The position numbers were made by a program, and so were the translations under genes. Below the pieces are notes generated by a model, which was not told the origin of the DNA, did no database searches, and worked only from the letters and a program-made list of their open reading frames with translations. From positions 1 through 19,715 of the forward strand of contig NZ_WJFC01000243.1 of NCBI RefSeq assembly GCF_009725235.1: a stretch of DNA of 19,715 nt, written 5' to 3'. Origin of the DNA: Scytonema sp. UIC 10036. Its GTDB lineage: Bacteria; Cyanobacteriota; Cyanobacteriia; Cyanobacteriales; Nostocaceae. How positions within the stretch are numbered: position 1 is the first letter of the stretch; every line of letters starts with the position of its first letter. Positions 1-6,392 of this stretch are shown piece by piece.

Positions 1-94
1 ATTTTTACCCCTCCTAACCTCCCCTTATAAAGGGGAGGGACTTAAATTTCCTGTTTCCCCCCTTTATAAGGGGGGATAAAGGGGGGTAAGGAAA
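1..94. repeat. C-rich/G-rich dispersed inverted repeats
   Basis: Two adjacent imperfect palindromes. The first pairs CTCCCC with GGGGAG around TTATAAA (about 17-48). The second pairs CCCCCCTTTATAAGGGGGG and continues into a further G-run (about 56-87). The same C-run/G-run design recurs at 5645-5708, so this is a dispersed intergenic element and not a gene-specific signal. It could fold as a hairpin in RNA from either strand. The neighbouring gene on the left lies outside the window, so a terminator role cannot be judged. The rest of 95-160 shows nothing I recognise. Confidence 0.6.
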
Positions 95-161
95 GACAAA
101 GGCAGAGGCGGTGAGGTTCTTTCTATGCATCTTCATCTGAAAACGGTATAAGATAAAACTG

Positions 162-207
162 GCAATTAGCAATTAGCCATTAGCAATTAGCTATTAGCCA
201 TTAGCTA
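162..207. repeat. STRR array, unit close to ATTAGCA/ATTAGCC
   Basis: About six degenerate copies of a seven-base unit (AATTAGC, CATTAGC, TATTAGC). They run right up to, and slightly into, the stop codon of the minus-strand gene that ends at 205. The same unit family fills the gap before the threonine aldolase gene (10123-10198). Arrays of this type are the classic short tandemly repeated repetitive sequences of heterocystous cyanobacteria. Confidence 0.8.
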
Positions 208-810
208 TTTCAAAATATTAATATTTATCGTAATTGCCGTACCTTGGAACTTGCCACTAGTTAGGGAATGATAAGACACAAATCCGCGATGTGGTTGGTC
301 AAAAAGATAACCACGAGGTAAAGGTGGAACCTTACCTTGTTTAACTAAAGAAATAAAAGTTCCTAGATAGTTGCGTATACTTTGACGATTTCCCTCAGTT
401 ACACGTATATGTTTATCAATTAACATCATAAATAAGTCCAAGCTTCGGGTTTCTTGTCCCTCTATCCAGTTACCATTCTCTAAAAAAGAAGTTGCGATAA
501 GTTTTTCACCTATTTGTTGTACTTTAAACAGAGTATAGTAACGCCATTCTTTTTTTGAATCGCTAATATAACAAACCCAAGAACCCTCTGAGTCTTGTAC
601 AAAACCTTGTTGTCCAAGATACGCAAATAGCGAACTACTTTGTTGGCTTGATATGGGGGGCAATAAATTTTCTACAGTATTAAAAGAACAAAGTTTTTGT
701 GTTGTTTTTTGTTGCGGTGGAATGGGAATTTCTTGTGCAATAGCAACAAAAGATACAAACGCAAACGCCTGAATAGCGGATGCGCTAAGCCAATGAATAA
801 TCGTATGCAT
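205..810 (-). CDS. Secreted protein of unknown function, 201 aa
   Basis: I do not recognise the family. The first 26 residues look like a Sec signal peptide: a hydrophobic stretch with SASAIQAFAFVSFVAIA followed by QEIP, giving a plausible signal peptidase I site after AIA. The product is therefore probably periplasmic or exported. The mature part (about 175 residues) is mixed alpha/beta in character, with aromatic-rich segments such as WRYYTLF and basic residues near the C terminus. No catalytic motif stands out. The ATG at 808-810 is the only good start and fits the signal peptide, but no Shine-Dalgarno sequence precedes it. The stop codon sits at the edge of an ATTAGCA repeat array. It is co-directional with, but about 400 bp from, the epimerase gene, so it is probably a separate unit. 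Confidence 0.7.
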   Translation of the reverse strand: MHTIIHWLSASAIQAFAFVSFVAIAQEIPIPPQQKTTQKLCSFNTVENLLPPISSQQSSSLFAYLGQQGFVQDSEGSWVCYISDSKKEWRYYTLFKVQQIGEKLIATSFLENGNWIEGQETRSLDLFMMLIDKHIRVTEGNRQSIRNYLGTFISLVKQGKVPPLPRGYLFDQPHRGFVSYHSLTSGKFQGTAITININILK

Positions 811-836
811 ATTTTTTTACTTATTTAGTTAAAAAT

Positions 837-872
837 GAAACACTTTTTTTCCTGTGAATTCAAAAGTGTTTC
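837..872. terminator. Inverted repeat with flanking T/A runs, possible terminator
   Basis: GAAACACTTTT (837-847) pairs perfectly with AAAAGTGTTTC (862-872) over 11 bp, with a 14-nt loop. Read on the minus strand, the stem is followed by ATTTTTAAC, so it could end transcripts coming from the epimerase gene. On the plus strand a T run follows about 8 bases further on. It lies 27 bp upstream of the minus-strand start at 810, so an alternative role in the leader of that gene is possible. The stem is AT-rich, which makes it a weak terminator at best. Confidence 0.4.
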
Positions 873-1066
873 TCTTCCATTTTTTTATTCGATAGCTTAT
901 TTATTCCTCCGGAGATATTTAATCTTTTCTCTCTCTAAAAGCTATTTTTGACGAACGGTATCAATCGATATGATTTGAATTTAATGTTATTGTTTAAAAT
1001 TTTTCAAGTTTTGATGAAGAGTATTTCAAAATACTATTTTTAATTGTTTTATTCCTAAACTACTCT
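873..1066. other. AT-rich gap without recognisable gene
   Basis: Together with the flanking palindromes this fills the 811-1211 gap. I see no open frame with protein-like composition, no tRNA-like fold and no clear promoter. The AT-rich composition contrasts with the GC-rich palindrome that follows. Confidence 0.5.
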
Positions 1067-1172
1067 CTCGTTCCCAGCCTGAGGCTGGGAATGCCTTACT
1101 CGAGGCTCCGCCTCCTGCATGGCGAGGCTGAGCCTCGCAGTCTGCATTCCCAGCCAGGAGGCTGGGAACGAG
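1067..1172. repeat. Nested GC-rich palindromic element (MITE-like)
   Basis: The outer arms, CTCGTTCCCAGCCTGAGG... (1067-1094) and its near-perfect reverse complement (1144-1172), pair over about 28 bp. Each arm is itself a small hairpin (CCCAGCC/GGCTGGG). The centre holds two more hairpins, GAGGCTCCGCCTC (1102-1114) and GCGAGGCTGAGCCTCGC (1122-1138). The element has no coding capacity. It stands out in base composition from the AT-rich gap around it, which fits a small mobile palindromic element that has landed between the hypothetical gene and the epimerase gene. It may also act as a transcription or RNA-decay barrier 3' of the epimerase gene. Confidence 0.75.
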
Positions 1173-1211
1173 GTGGAGGATTTTGTCGTGTTTTGGGTGC
1201 AAAGAAAATGC

Positions 1212-2249
1212 TTACTTGTTACTGCTTACCAGTGACTGTATAGCATCTTCGGTTACATAATCGAGCAACCAAGGAAACGCTGACTGATGAGAGTCTTTTG
1301 GAGGATTGGCTTGCTCCCAACGAATGGTTTGCAACAATGCTTCATCTGGAGATACAACTTCCTTGTATCCTAATTCCTCACGAATACGAGTTGAATCTAT
1401 CAACCAGTGTTGTTTGGTGTTAACTGTCAATTTCCATTCGGTTGGAAGCTTTTCTTTGGGTAAAACGAAAACCTGACCTTGCCATCCTGTCAATTGACCA
1501 ATTTTATAAATGCGTTCAGCTTCACTCAAGGCTTCTCGATCGGCAACGTGATAAATACGACCTGCAGCTTGCTCGTGACATATTGCTAAAGCTATTGCGT
1601 ATGCTACGTTTTCCACATATCCATATGAACCGCACCATCGAGCAAGGCTTTCTTCTAATACAATCACAGGACGCTTATCATCTATTCTTTGAAGATAGGG
1701 ATAGAAACGGTGGAGGGGATCGTTCGGACCGTAGACCATTGGCAGCCTTATGATTGTTCCAGGTAAAGTTGGTTCTGACATGACGACTTGTTCCACTAAA
1801 ATCTTTTCGTAATCTATTGGCGTCTTGAGGGGTCTGTCAGGCATGTCCCGAAAAGGATAAAGCTGTTGGCGTAATGGAGAGTTTTCTGTCAGTGGTACTG
1901 AAATGACTTCAGACTCCTGCCCTAAAAGAACACTGTAGGCACGGTACACATCTATGCTGCTAATGGCAACAACACGCTTGGCAATTCCTTTAAATGTGTT
2001 CATGAGTTCCACAGCATCTTGTTCTGTGAATAAAATCATATCCACGACAATTTGAGGTGCTATTTCCTCAAACTGACTTTTGAATTCTTTTAGGTGACGG
2101 CGATCGCCAAAAATCTGATGTACATTTGTCGGTAATTCAGCAATCGTTTGTCCCCGATGAAATACAGTGACTTCATAACCCAAATGACACAGATGGCGAA
2201 CAACATGGGGACCAATAAAATTTGTACCGCCAATCACTAGAATTTTCAT
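1212..2249 (-). CDS. NAD(P)-dependent epimerase/reductase, extended SDR-like
   Basis: Rossmann-fold protein of 345 residues with the nucleotide-binding glycine motif GGTNFIG (residues 7-13) right after the first beta strand. An HRGQ motif (31-34) at the end of beta 2 hints at NADP(H) preference. The length and the C-terminal substrate domain fit extended short-chain dehydrogenases (sugar-nucleotide epimerases, CSP41-like proteins). The usual catalytic YxxxK is not in standard form: the segment is IDYEKILVEQ, with Tyr147 only two residues before Lys149. The substrate therefore cannot be predicted. I place the start at the ATG at 2247-2249, preceded by GAGAGG with 5-nt spacing. An in-frame TTG one codon upstream is less likely. 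It lies downstream of clpP on the same strand, separated by 210 bp that include a repeat array. Confidence 0.85.
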   Translation of the reverse strand: MKILVIGGTNFIGPHVVRHLCHLGYEVTVFHRGQTIAELPTNVHQIFGDRRHLKEFKSQFEEIAPQIVVDMILFTEQDAVELMNTFKGIAKRVVAISSIDVYRAYSVLLGQESEVISVPLTENSPLRQQLYPFRDMPDRPLKTPIDYEKILVEQVVMSEPTLPGTIIRLPMVYGPNDPLHRFYPYLQRIDDKRPVIVLEESLARWCGSYGYVENVAYAIALAICHEQAAGRIYHVADREALSEAERIYKIGQLTGWQGQVFVLPKEKLPTEWKLTVNTKQHWLIDSTRIREELGYKEVVSPDEALLQTIRWEQANPPKDSHQSAFPWLLDYVTEDAIQSLVSSNK

Positions 2250-2275
2250 CAAAACCTCTCAAGAAACAGGGGAGT

Positions 2276-2328
2276 GAGGAGTAGGGAGTAGGGAGTAGGG
2301 AGTAGGGAGTAGGGAGTAGGGAGTAGAG
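2276..2328. repeat. STRR array, unit TAGGGAG
   Basis: About seven head-to-tail copies of a seven-base unit (GTAGGGA), nearly perfect, between the epimerase and clpP genes. The uniformity of the copies suggests recent expansion or slippage. It begins about 27 bp upstream of the epimerase start, so it is part of that gene's leader or promoter region. Confidence 0.85.
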
Positions 2329-2460
2329 GAAAGAGTGTTTCTTCCAAGCATTACGGATCGTAACCGCTACCCGTGGGATGCTCCTCAGTGGAAATTTTCA
2401 AAAATGAGTTCAACCCTTGTAGAAAAATGCCATAGCAAGTTTTTACGTTGTTTTTTACTC

Positions 2461-3120
2461 CTATGTCTCGTGTCCATTCAATTGATACTTTTCAGTTAAA
2501 GAGTGAGTTGAATGTAGAACAGGTGTGGGTGTCTTCAAAATAACGCTATCCACCAATCCGTACACTTTTGCTTCCTCAGCACTCATAAAAAAGTCTCGTT
2601 CGAGATCTTGTTCAATCTTCTCTAGAGGTTGGTTGGTATTTGCAGCCAATATCTTGTTGATAGTTTGTTTGGTGTACAAAATTTCTTTAGCTGCTACCTC
2701 AATATCACTTGCTACGCCTCGAACACCACCTGAAGGTTGATGAACCATAATCCGAGCATTGGGTAAAGCATATCTTTTACTTTTTGCTCCTGAAGAAAGT
2801 AAAAATGCACCCATTGAAGCGGCAAAACCGACGCAGACAGTACATACTTCAGCGCGAATTTGATTCATCGTATCGTAAATTGCCATTCCTGCTGTAACCG
2901 AGCCACCAGGGCTATTGATGTACAAGAACACATCCCGCTCTGGATCTTCAGCATCAAGAAATAACAATTGAGCAACGATTAAATTAGCTATCTCATCAGT
3001 AACCTCGCTTTTTAAAAAAACAATGCGCTCTGCTAGCAAACGAGAATAAATATCAAAAGCTCTCTCCCCTTTATCTGATGGCTGAATCACAATTGGAATG
3101 TTGAAATTAGTGGAACTCAT
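2461..3120 (-). CDS. clpP: ATP-dependent Clp protease proteolytic subunit ClpP
   Basis: Serine peptidase of 219 residues, family S14, which assembles into heptameric rings and degrades proteins unfolded by ClpX or ClpC. The complete triad is visible: Ser102 in GFAASMG, His127 in MVHQPSGG and Asp176 in ERDFFMS. The substrate-binding strand INSPGGSV (69-76) is also present. With all three residues in place this is an active ClpP and not the inactive ClpR paralogue of cyanobacteria. The reading frame continues 15 codons further upstream to 3165. I choose the ATG at 3118-3120 because GGAG lies 8 nt before it and the product then begins [11 protein letters not shown], as expected for the family. 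The C-terminal tail after residue 195 is somewhat extended. No clpX or paralogous clpP is adjacent, so it appears to be transcribed alone or with the epimerase gene. Confidence 0.95.
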   Translation of the reverse strand: MSSTNFNIPIVIQPSDKGERAFDIYSRLLAERIVFLKSEVTDEIANLIVAQLLFLDAEDPERDVFLYINSPGGSVTAGMAIYDTMNQIRAEVCTVCVGFAASMGAFLLSSGAKSKRYALPNARIMVHQPSGGVRGVASDIEVAAKEILYTKQTINKILAANTNQPLEKIEQDLERDFFMSAEEAKVYGLVDSVILKTPTPVLHSTHSLTEKYQLNGHET

Positions 3121-3210
3121 ATTTTTTGCTCCAAAGCTTTTCTCATTGATGTAGAGACACTTCAAATGGCGCGTTTACTCCCTTTCGGCTCTAAAATTAC
3201 CCAATTTTGT

Positions 3211-3267
3211 AGGTAGGTAGGGCTAAAGCCTACCAATAGCGAATGTGCAGCATAGCCCTACCTACCT
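3211..3267. repeat. Inverted repeat, GTAGGTAGGG type
   Basis: AGGTAGGTAGGGCT (3211-3224) and AGCCCTACCTACCT (3254-3267) are perfect 14-bp inverted copies around a 29-nt centre that holds further partial complementarity (AAGCCTACC). A diverged relative with the same GTAGGTAGGGC outer arm lies at 6047-6101, which marks it as a dispersed element. It sits about 90 bp upstream of the clpP start. Confidence 0.7.
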
Positions 3268-3315
3268 GTTTAGATAATTGAATGGTGGTTCGGAAGTAAA
3301 TTGTAGGCTCTCAAT

Positions 3316-3370
3316 ACAGTTAAGCTTTTACTTAACTATTTTCATGATAGTTAAGTAAAAGCTTAACTGT
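3316..3370. promoter_or_regulatory. Perfect 24-bp palindrome with nested operator-like half-sites
   Basis: The left arm (3316-3339, ACAGTTAAGCTTTTACTTAA followed by CTAT) is exactly complementary to the right arm (3347-3370), with a 7-nt loop TTTCATG. Each arm is itself a palindrome, AGTTAAG-N6-CTTAACT, so the site contains two identical dyads 31 bp apart centre to centre, about three helical turns. That layout resembles a tandem operator for a dimeric helix-turn-helix repressor. It lies about 200 bp upstream of clpP on one side and 1.28 kb upstream of the response regulator on the other. No T run follows on either strand, so a terminator is less likely. The binding protein is unknown. Confidence 0.5.
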
Positions 3371-4580
3371 CAACAATGGGAACTGCAAAAAAATACAGTA
3401 GTTTTTCAGGGCTAGAAGGTTATGATTATAAAGAAATGTAAATAAATTCCCTCAGCCCTCGTCCTACGTTACATTTACCTAACTTAGTATAAAGTCTTTG
3501 TTAAATTTATGTATGGATATAGCTCTTGGTGTGTCACACTGAAAAACTAGAACTGGCTAAATATTTGGAGTATAAAGTCTGCAACTCCTGACTTTTGCTT
3601 TTAAGTCACTTTGTATGGGTGTAACGAATGATATGATATGAAGTTAGTATCAATCGAAACCACCACTATTAACAGCACTACATTCTGGAGCGTCTTACTT
3701 GTGTGTTATTGCGAAATCTGGTATCCTCTCGAAGGGAATTAAGCAGCTCCGTCAAATCTTCTGGTGTGGCAAATCTTACCGCAACAGAAAAATTATTGAA
3801 CCAGGGAAAGTAGCGATCGGTTTGATGGATGTAACGGATAAGTCCGTCCTCTACAGATACAAATAGATTATAAAGGTATCTGTACGGATTGATAGTGTTC
3901 TACCAGTCAGGGATTTACTTGTTAGGCTGCAAACTCCTTGCAAATTATCATATTGGCTGTTCTAGGTTCACAAAACCTAACCTGTCTCAGTCCTGCTTGG
4001 ACTATATTTGGGAGGGTTAATTGGAAGAGGGTTCACACCGCGCACCCAAGAGAACACCGGACGCGCAACGAGTCTGCCCCTTCCTTGAAAGTTCTGCAAG
4101 TGCATACCTGGTTAGAGCACAGATTTGCGGTGAAATGACAACCAAAATTTTGGCAATCTTTTTTCGATTGCCCTGATATTTTGCACAACCATAACCTCAG
4201 TGACCTTAAAAATAAAGTCTGAAGTATGAAGTATGAAGTTAACCCTATGAATGAATTCGGGAGGCAGCACATTGCACGGAGAAGTTGGTTCAAAGGTTTT
4301 CCTCGATCCCAACTTCGCCCCATATCCATTGGATATCCTACGCGCTTAGCTCCTTGGCTGGAGGTCATAAAAGTTTCCATGGTAACCGATCGCTGTAGTC
4401 GGGAAAGTTGTTGCAACTGTCTCCCTATTGCAACGACTGCCATGGGTTTAAAACTTAGATTGTATATTCTGCGTGCTACCAGAGTAAGTTCGGGTACTTG
4501 TGCTGGAAATAGCACTTTTTTCCGCTCAATTCTTCATCCTTTAGACTTTATTTTTCATATCGGGAAAGCACTACATCATA
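3371..4580. other. Long stretch with no convincing gene
   Basis: Apart from the possible remnant at 3678-3899 I see nothing well supported here. Minus-strand 4033-4515 and plus-strand 4226-4627 are open, but they overlap each other, have cysteine-rich or low-complexity translations and match no family I know. The plus-strand frame starts inside a small AAGTATG repeat (about 4219-4237). No tRNA or rRNA is visible. The stretch may hold eroded genes, a long leader of the downstream regulator, or an unrecognised non-coding RNA. Confidence 0.4.
3678..3899 (-). pseudogene. Possible gene remnant, 73 codons, no start codon
   Basis: On the minus strand an open frame of 73 codons runs from just after a TAG (3900-3902) to a TAG (3678-3680). 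Its translation looks like real protein, with segments such as VEDGLIRYIHQTDRYFPWF and VRFATPEDLTELLNSLRED. It contains no ATG, GTG or TTG that could start most of it, and the frame upstream is full of stops. This fits the 3' end of a decayed gene. I do not recognise the family. It could also be a short gene using a rare start codon, or chance. Confidence 0.35.
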
Positions 4581-4587
4581 AAGTAAC

Positions 4588-4619
4588 TTGTCACTTTACC
4601 AAGTGGTTTGTCACTGTAC
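4588..4619. promoter_or_regulatory. Direct repeat TTGTCACTNTAC upstream of regulator gene
   Basis: TTGTCACTTTAC (4588-4599) and TTGTCACTGTAC (4608-4619) match at 11 of 12 positions and are 20 bp apart start to start, close to two helical turns. AraC-family proteins typically bind direct repeats at about this spacing, and the next gene encodes such a protein, starting 31 bp downstream. Autoregulation is therefore plausible. I did not find the same repeat upstream of the DAHP synthase or other cluster genes. Confidence 0.4.
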
Positions 4620-4650
4620 ACCTGTGAATTGTCCATAAACCCGTATTTGG

Positions 4651-5619
4651 ATGGCAAAGGAAACGGTGAAAAAGATTTTAGTGATTGAAAATAAAGCAGA
4701 AACCCGAAAACTTTTTCTTTCATGCCTAAAAGCTGAAGGTTTCCATGCGATTAGTGCAGAAAACGGTGCGATCGCAGTTCAAAGAGCACAACAAGAGTTA
4801 CCCGATCTAATCATCAGCGAAGTTTTAGTGCCGAAACTCGATGGTTTTAGAGTTTTAATGGCATTGCGCCAAAACCCAGCCACAGCAATTATTCCTTTTA
4901 TCTTTGTCACCGCTAAAGTCAGTCGCACTGATATCCGCAAAGGCATGGAATTGGGAGCAGATGATTACATCACAAAACCTTGTACATTAGATGAATTACT
5001 CAAAGCGATCGCAGCTCGCTTGCAGAGACAAGCCATTCTTCAAAAGTTGTATGGAACAGTAGCCACATCAGTAACAGAAAATCCTTCTGGGGATAGTTGC
5101 GGCACGTCTTTGACGAACGCAGTGACTCCAACGGGCAAAACATCTACTGGTACTTTTCTATACTCTAATTCTAAGGGCATAGAAGTCCCCTCTGCAAAAC
5201 AAAACTTCTCAGCCAATAGCACTATGAAATCGGACGATCCCCAGTCAATTCTGCCCAACGATCCAGAATTGAAAGAAGTCTTCCGCTTCATTGAAGCAAA
5301 CTACAACCAACAGATAACTTTGAGTGATGTAGCAGGAGCTGTAGGCTATTCTCCGGCTTATCTCACTAATCTTGTGAGACGGCAAACAGGACAAACTGTA
5401 CAAGGCTGGATTATCGAGCGGCGAATGGCTGCAGCACGTTCCTTACTGCTGGAAACTAATGAAAGAGTAGACGAAATCGCTACCCGAATTGGGTATTATC
5501 ACACAGTTCATTTCTTTCGCCAGTTTCGCCAGTATCATGGAACAACTCCCCAAGCCTGGAGGAGGACACAGCTTGCTCAGTACAAAACCCAATACACGCA
5601 AGAGCGAAAAAACGGTTAA
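4651..5619 (+). CDS. Response regulator, degenerate receiver plus AraC-type DNA-binding domain
   Basis: Protein of 322 residues with an N-terminal CheY-like receiver (about 7-125), a low-complexity Ser/Thr-rich linker (about 140-195) and a C-terminal AraC/XylS domain with two helix-turn-helix units (about 205-308: ITLSDVAGAVGYSPAYL and VDEIATRIGYYHTVHFFRQF). It probably acts as a transcriptional regulator. The phosphoacceptor Asp is replaced by Glu57 (PDLIISEVLVPKLDG), and the acidic pair reads Glu13-Asn14 (VIENKAE). Thr87 and Lys109 are kept. Phosphorylation by a kinase is therefore unlikely, and Glu may mimic the active state. The ATG at 4651 lacks a clear Shine-Dalgarno sequence. No histidine kinase is nearby. 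It stands at the head of a run of co-directional genes and is the natural candidate to control them. Confidence 0.9.
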   Translation: MAKETVKKILVIENKAETRKLFLSCLKAEGFHAISAENGAIAVQRAQQELPDLIISEVLVPKLDGFRVLMALRQNPATAIIPFIFVTAKVSRTDIRKGMELGADDYITKPCTLDELLKAIAARLQRQAILQKLYGTVATSVTENPSGDSCGTSLTNAVTPTGKTSTGTFLYSNSKGIEVPSAKQNFSANSTMKSDDPQSILPNDPELKEVFRFIEANYNQQITLSDVAGAVGYSPAYLTNLVRRQTGQTVQGWIIERRMAAARSLLLETNERVDEIATRIGYYHTVHFFRQFRQYHGTTPQAWRRTQLAQYKTQYTQERKNG

Positions 5620-5644
5620 GTAGATAGGCAAATTTCAACTTGGT

Positions 5645-5708
5645 GAGGTACAAAATACCCCCCTCTGTCCCCCCTTAGTAAGGGGGGATGAAAGGGGGGT
5701 GTACCTCA
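5645..5708. repeat. C-run/G-run inverted repeat, possible terminator of the regulator gene
   Basis: Outer arms GAGGTAC (5645-5651) and GTACCTC (5702-5708) enclose ACCCCCC and CCCCCCTTAGTAAGGGGGG and a last GGGGGG run. It belongs to the same family as 1-94. Starting 25 bp after the regulator stop codon, it would form a very stable RNA hairpin and could end or attenuate that transcript, although no T run follows. Confidence 0.6.
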
Positions 5709-5777
5709 TTAGACTGAGAAAGGCTATAGGCAAGAAAAAATACAACTCTGTAACAAAAGGTCAAATTTCTAAATTCC

Positions 5778-5816
5778 GTTCGTAGTTGTGCTTTAGCGCT
5801 AAGCGCAACTACGAAC
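5778..5816. repeat. Hairpin GTTCGTAGTTG...CAACTACGAAC
   Basis: The left half GTTCGTAGTTGTGCTTTAGC pairs with GCTAAGCGCAACTACGAAC around the self-complementary centre AGCGCT, with one mismatch and one bulge. It could be a small mobile palindrome or a terminator without a T tract. The stretch from here to 6017 is very AT-rich and shows no gene. Confidence 0.55.
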
Positions 5817-6017
5817 CAGTCATGATTATTTGTGCGTTTTTGTTAGTCAATAACATAAAATAAGTGAAAAAAATTAAATCTTAAAAAACCGGAAGAATTT
5901 TCAACCTAAAGCTAAAAATAAAAATATTATTTTAATCTTTAAATAATTTTCTTATAAAAATATTTTATCATACCCATTTTTTTCCAGATGTAGCCAATTT
6001 AAAGCACCTTAATTACA

Positions 6018-6140
6018 TATAGGAATCCTATTTAATTTGTCAACCCGTAGGTAGGGCCATGCCGCACAAAAACTTTGTGTGGTGGGCAGTGCCTATCCTA
6101 CATAAATAAAATTGTTTATAAATGATTTAGGAGTCCTATA
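6018..6140. mobile_element. Candidate MITE with TA target duplication
   Basis: The imperfect terminal inverted repeats AGGAATCCTATTTAATTT (6021-6038) and AAATGATTTAGGAGTCCT (6120-6137) match at 14 of 18 positions. Adding one more paired base on each side, they are flanked by TA at 6018-6019 and at 6139-6140, as left by IS630/mariner-type transposases. Inside lies a further imperfect hairpin (6047-6101, GTAGGTAGGGC...GCCTATCCTAC) related to the repeat at 3211-3267. There is no coding capacity, so movement would need a transposase supplied elsewhere. It lies 250 bp upstream of the DAHP synthase gene. Confidence 0.45.
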
Positions 6141-6375
6141 AATAGAATCCTTAATGCACAATACCAAACATATATATGCTTTCCGGAACGAGCGCAATTT
6201 TGATTAATTATGTTTCAAATTAAACATTAGCGAAAGAATTGTTACTTTTCAAAAGATAGACTGTTGGCAAGCGCTTTTTAACTACAGTAAGCTTTAGGAG
6301 ACAAAGAAAAAGGGTGAGGAGACAAAACCGACTGGTAGTAACTGAATCACGGAACACCATAAACTGCTGTTATTA

Positions 6376-6382
6376 AAGGAGG
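6376..6382 (+). promoter_or_regulatory. Strong ribosome binding site of aroF
   Basis: AAGGAGG lies 10 nt before the ATG at 6393. It is one of the strongest Shine-Dalgarno matches in the window, while several neighbouring genes have none. This supports 6393 over the internal ATG four codons later. The 760-bp gap before it probably holds the promoter, but I cannot point to convincing -35/-10 boxes in its AT-rich sequence. Confidence 0.7.
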
Positions 6383-6392
6383 ATTATCATCT

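Noticed and set aside
4033..4515. Minus-strand open frame of 160 codons
   Set aside because: Composition with many Cys and Arg, no recognised motif, no Shine-Dalgarno sequence, and it overlaps an equally open plus-strand frame. I describe it only as part of a gene-poor stretch.
4226..4627. Plus-strand open frame of 133 codons before the regulator gene
   Set aside because: It starts inside an AAGTATG repeat, has a low-quality translation and covers the putative operator repeat.
5632..6392. Riboswitch or tRNA in the long aroF leader
   Set aside because: No conserved aptamer core or cloverleaf found. The structured parts are explained by dispersed repeats.
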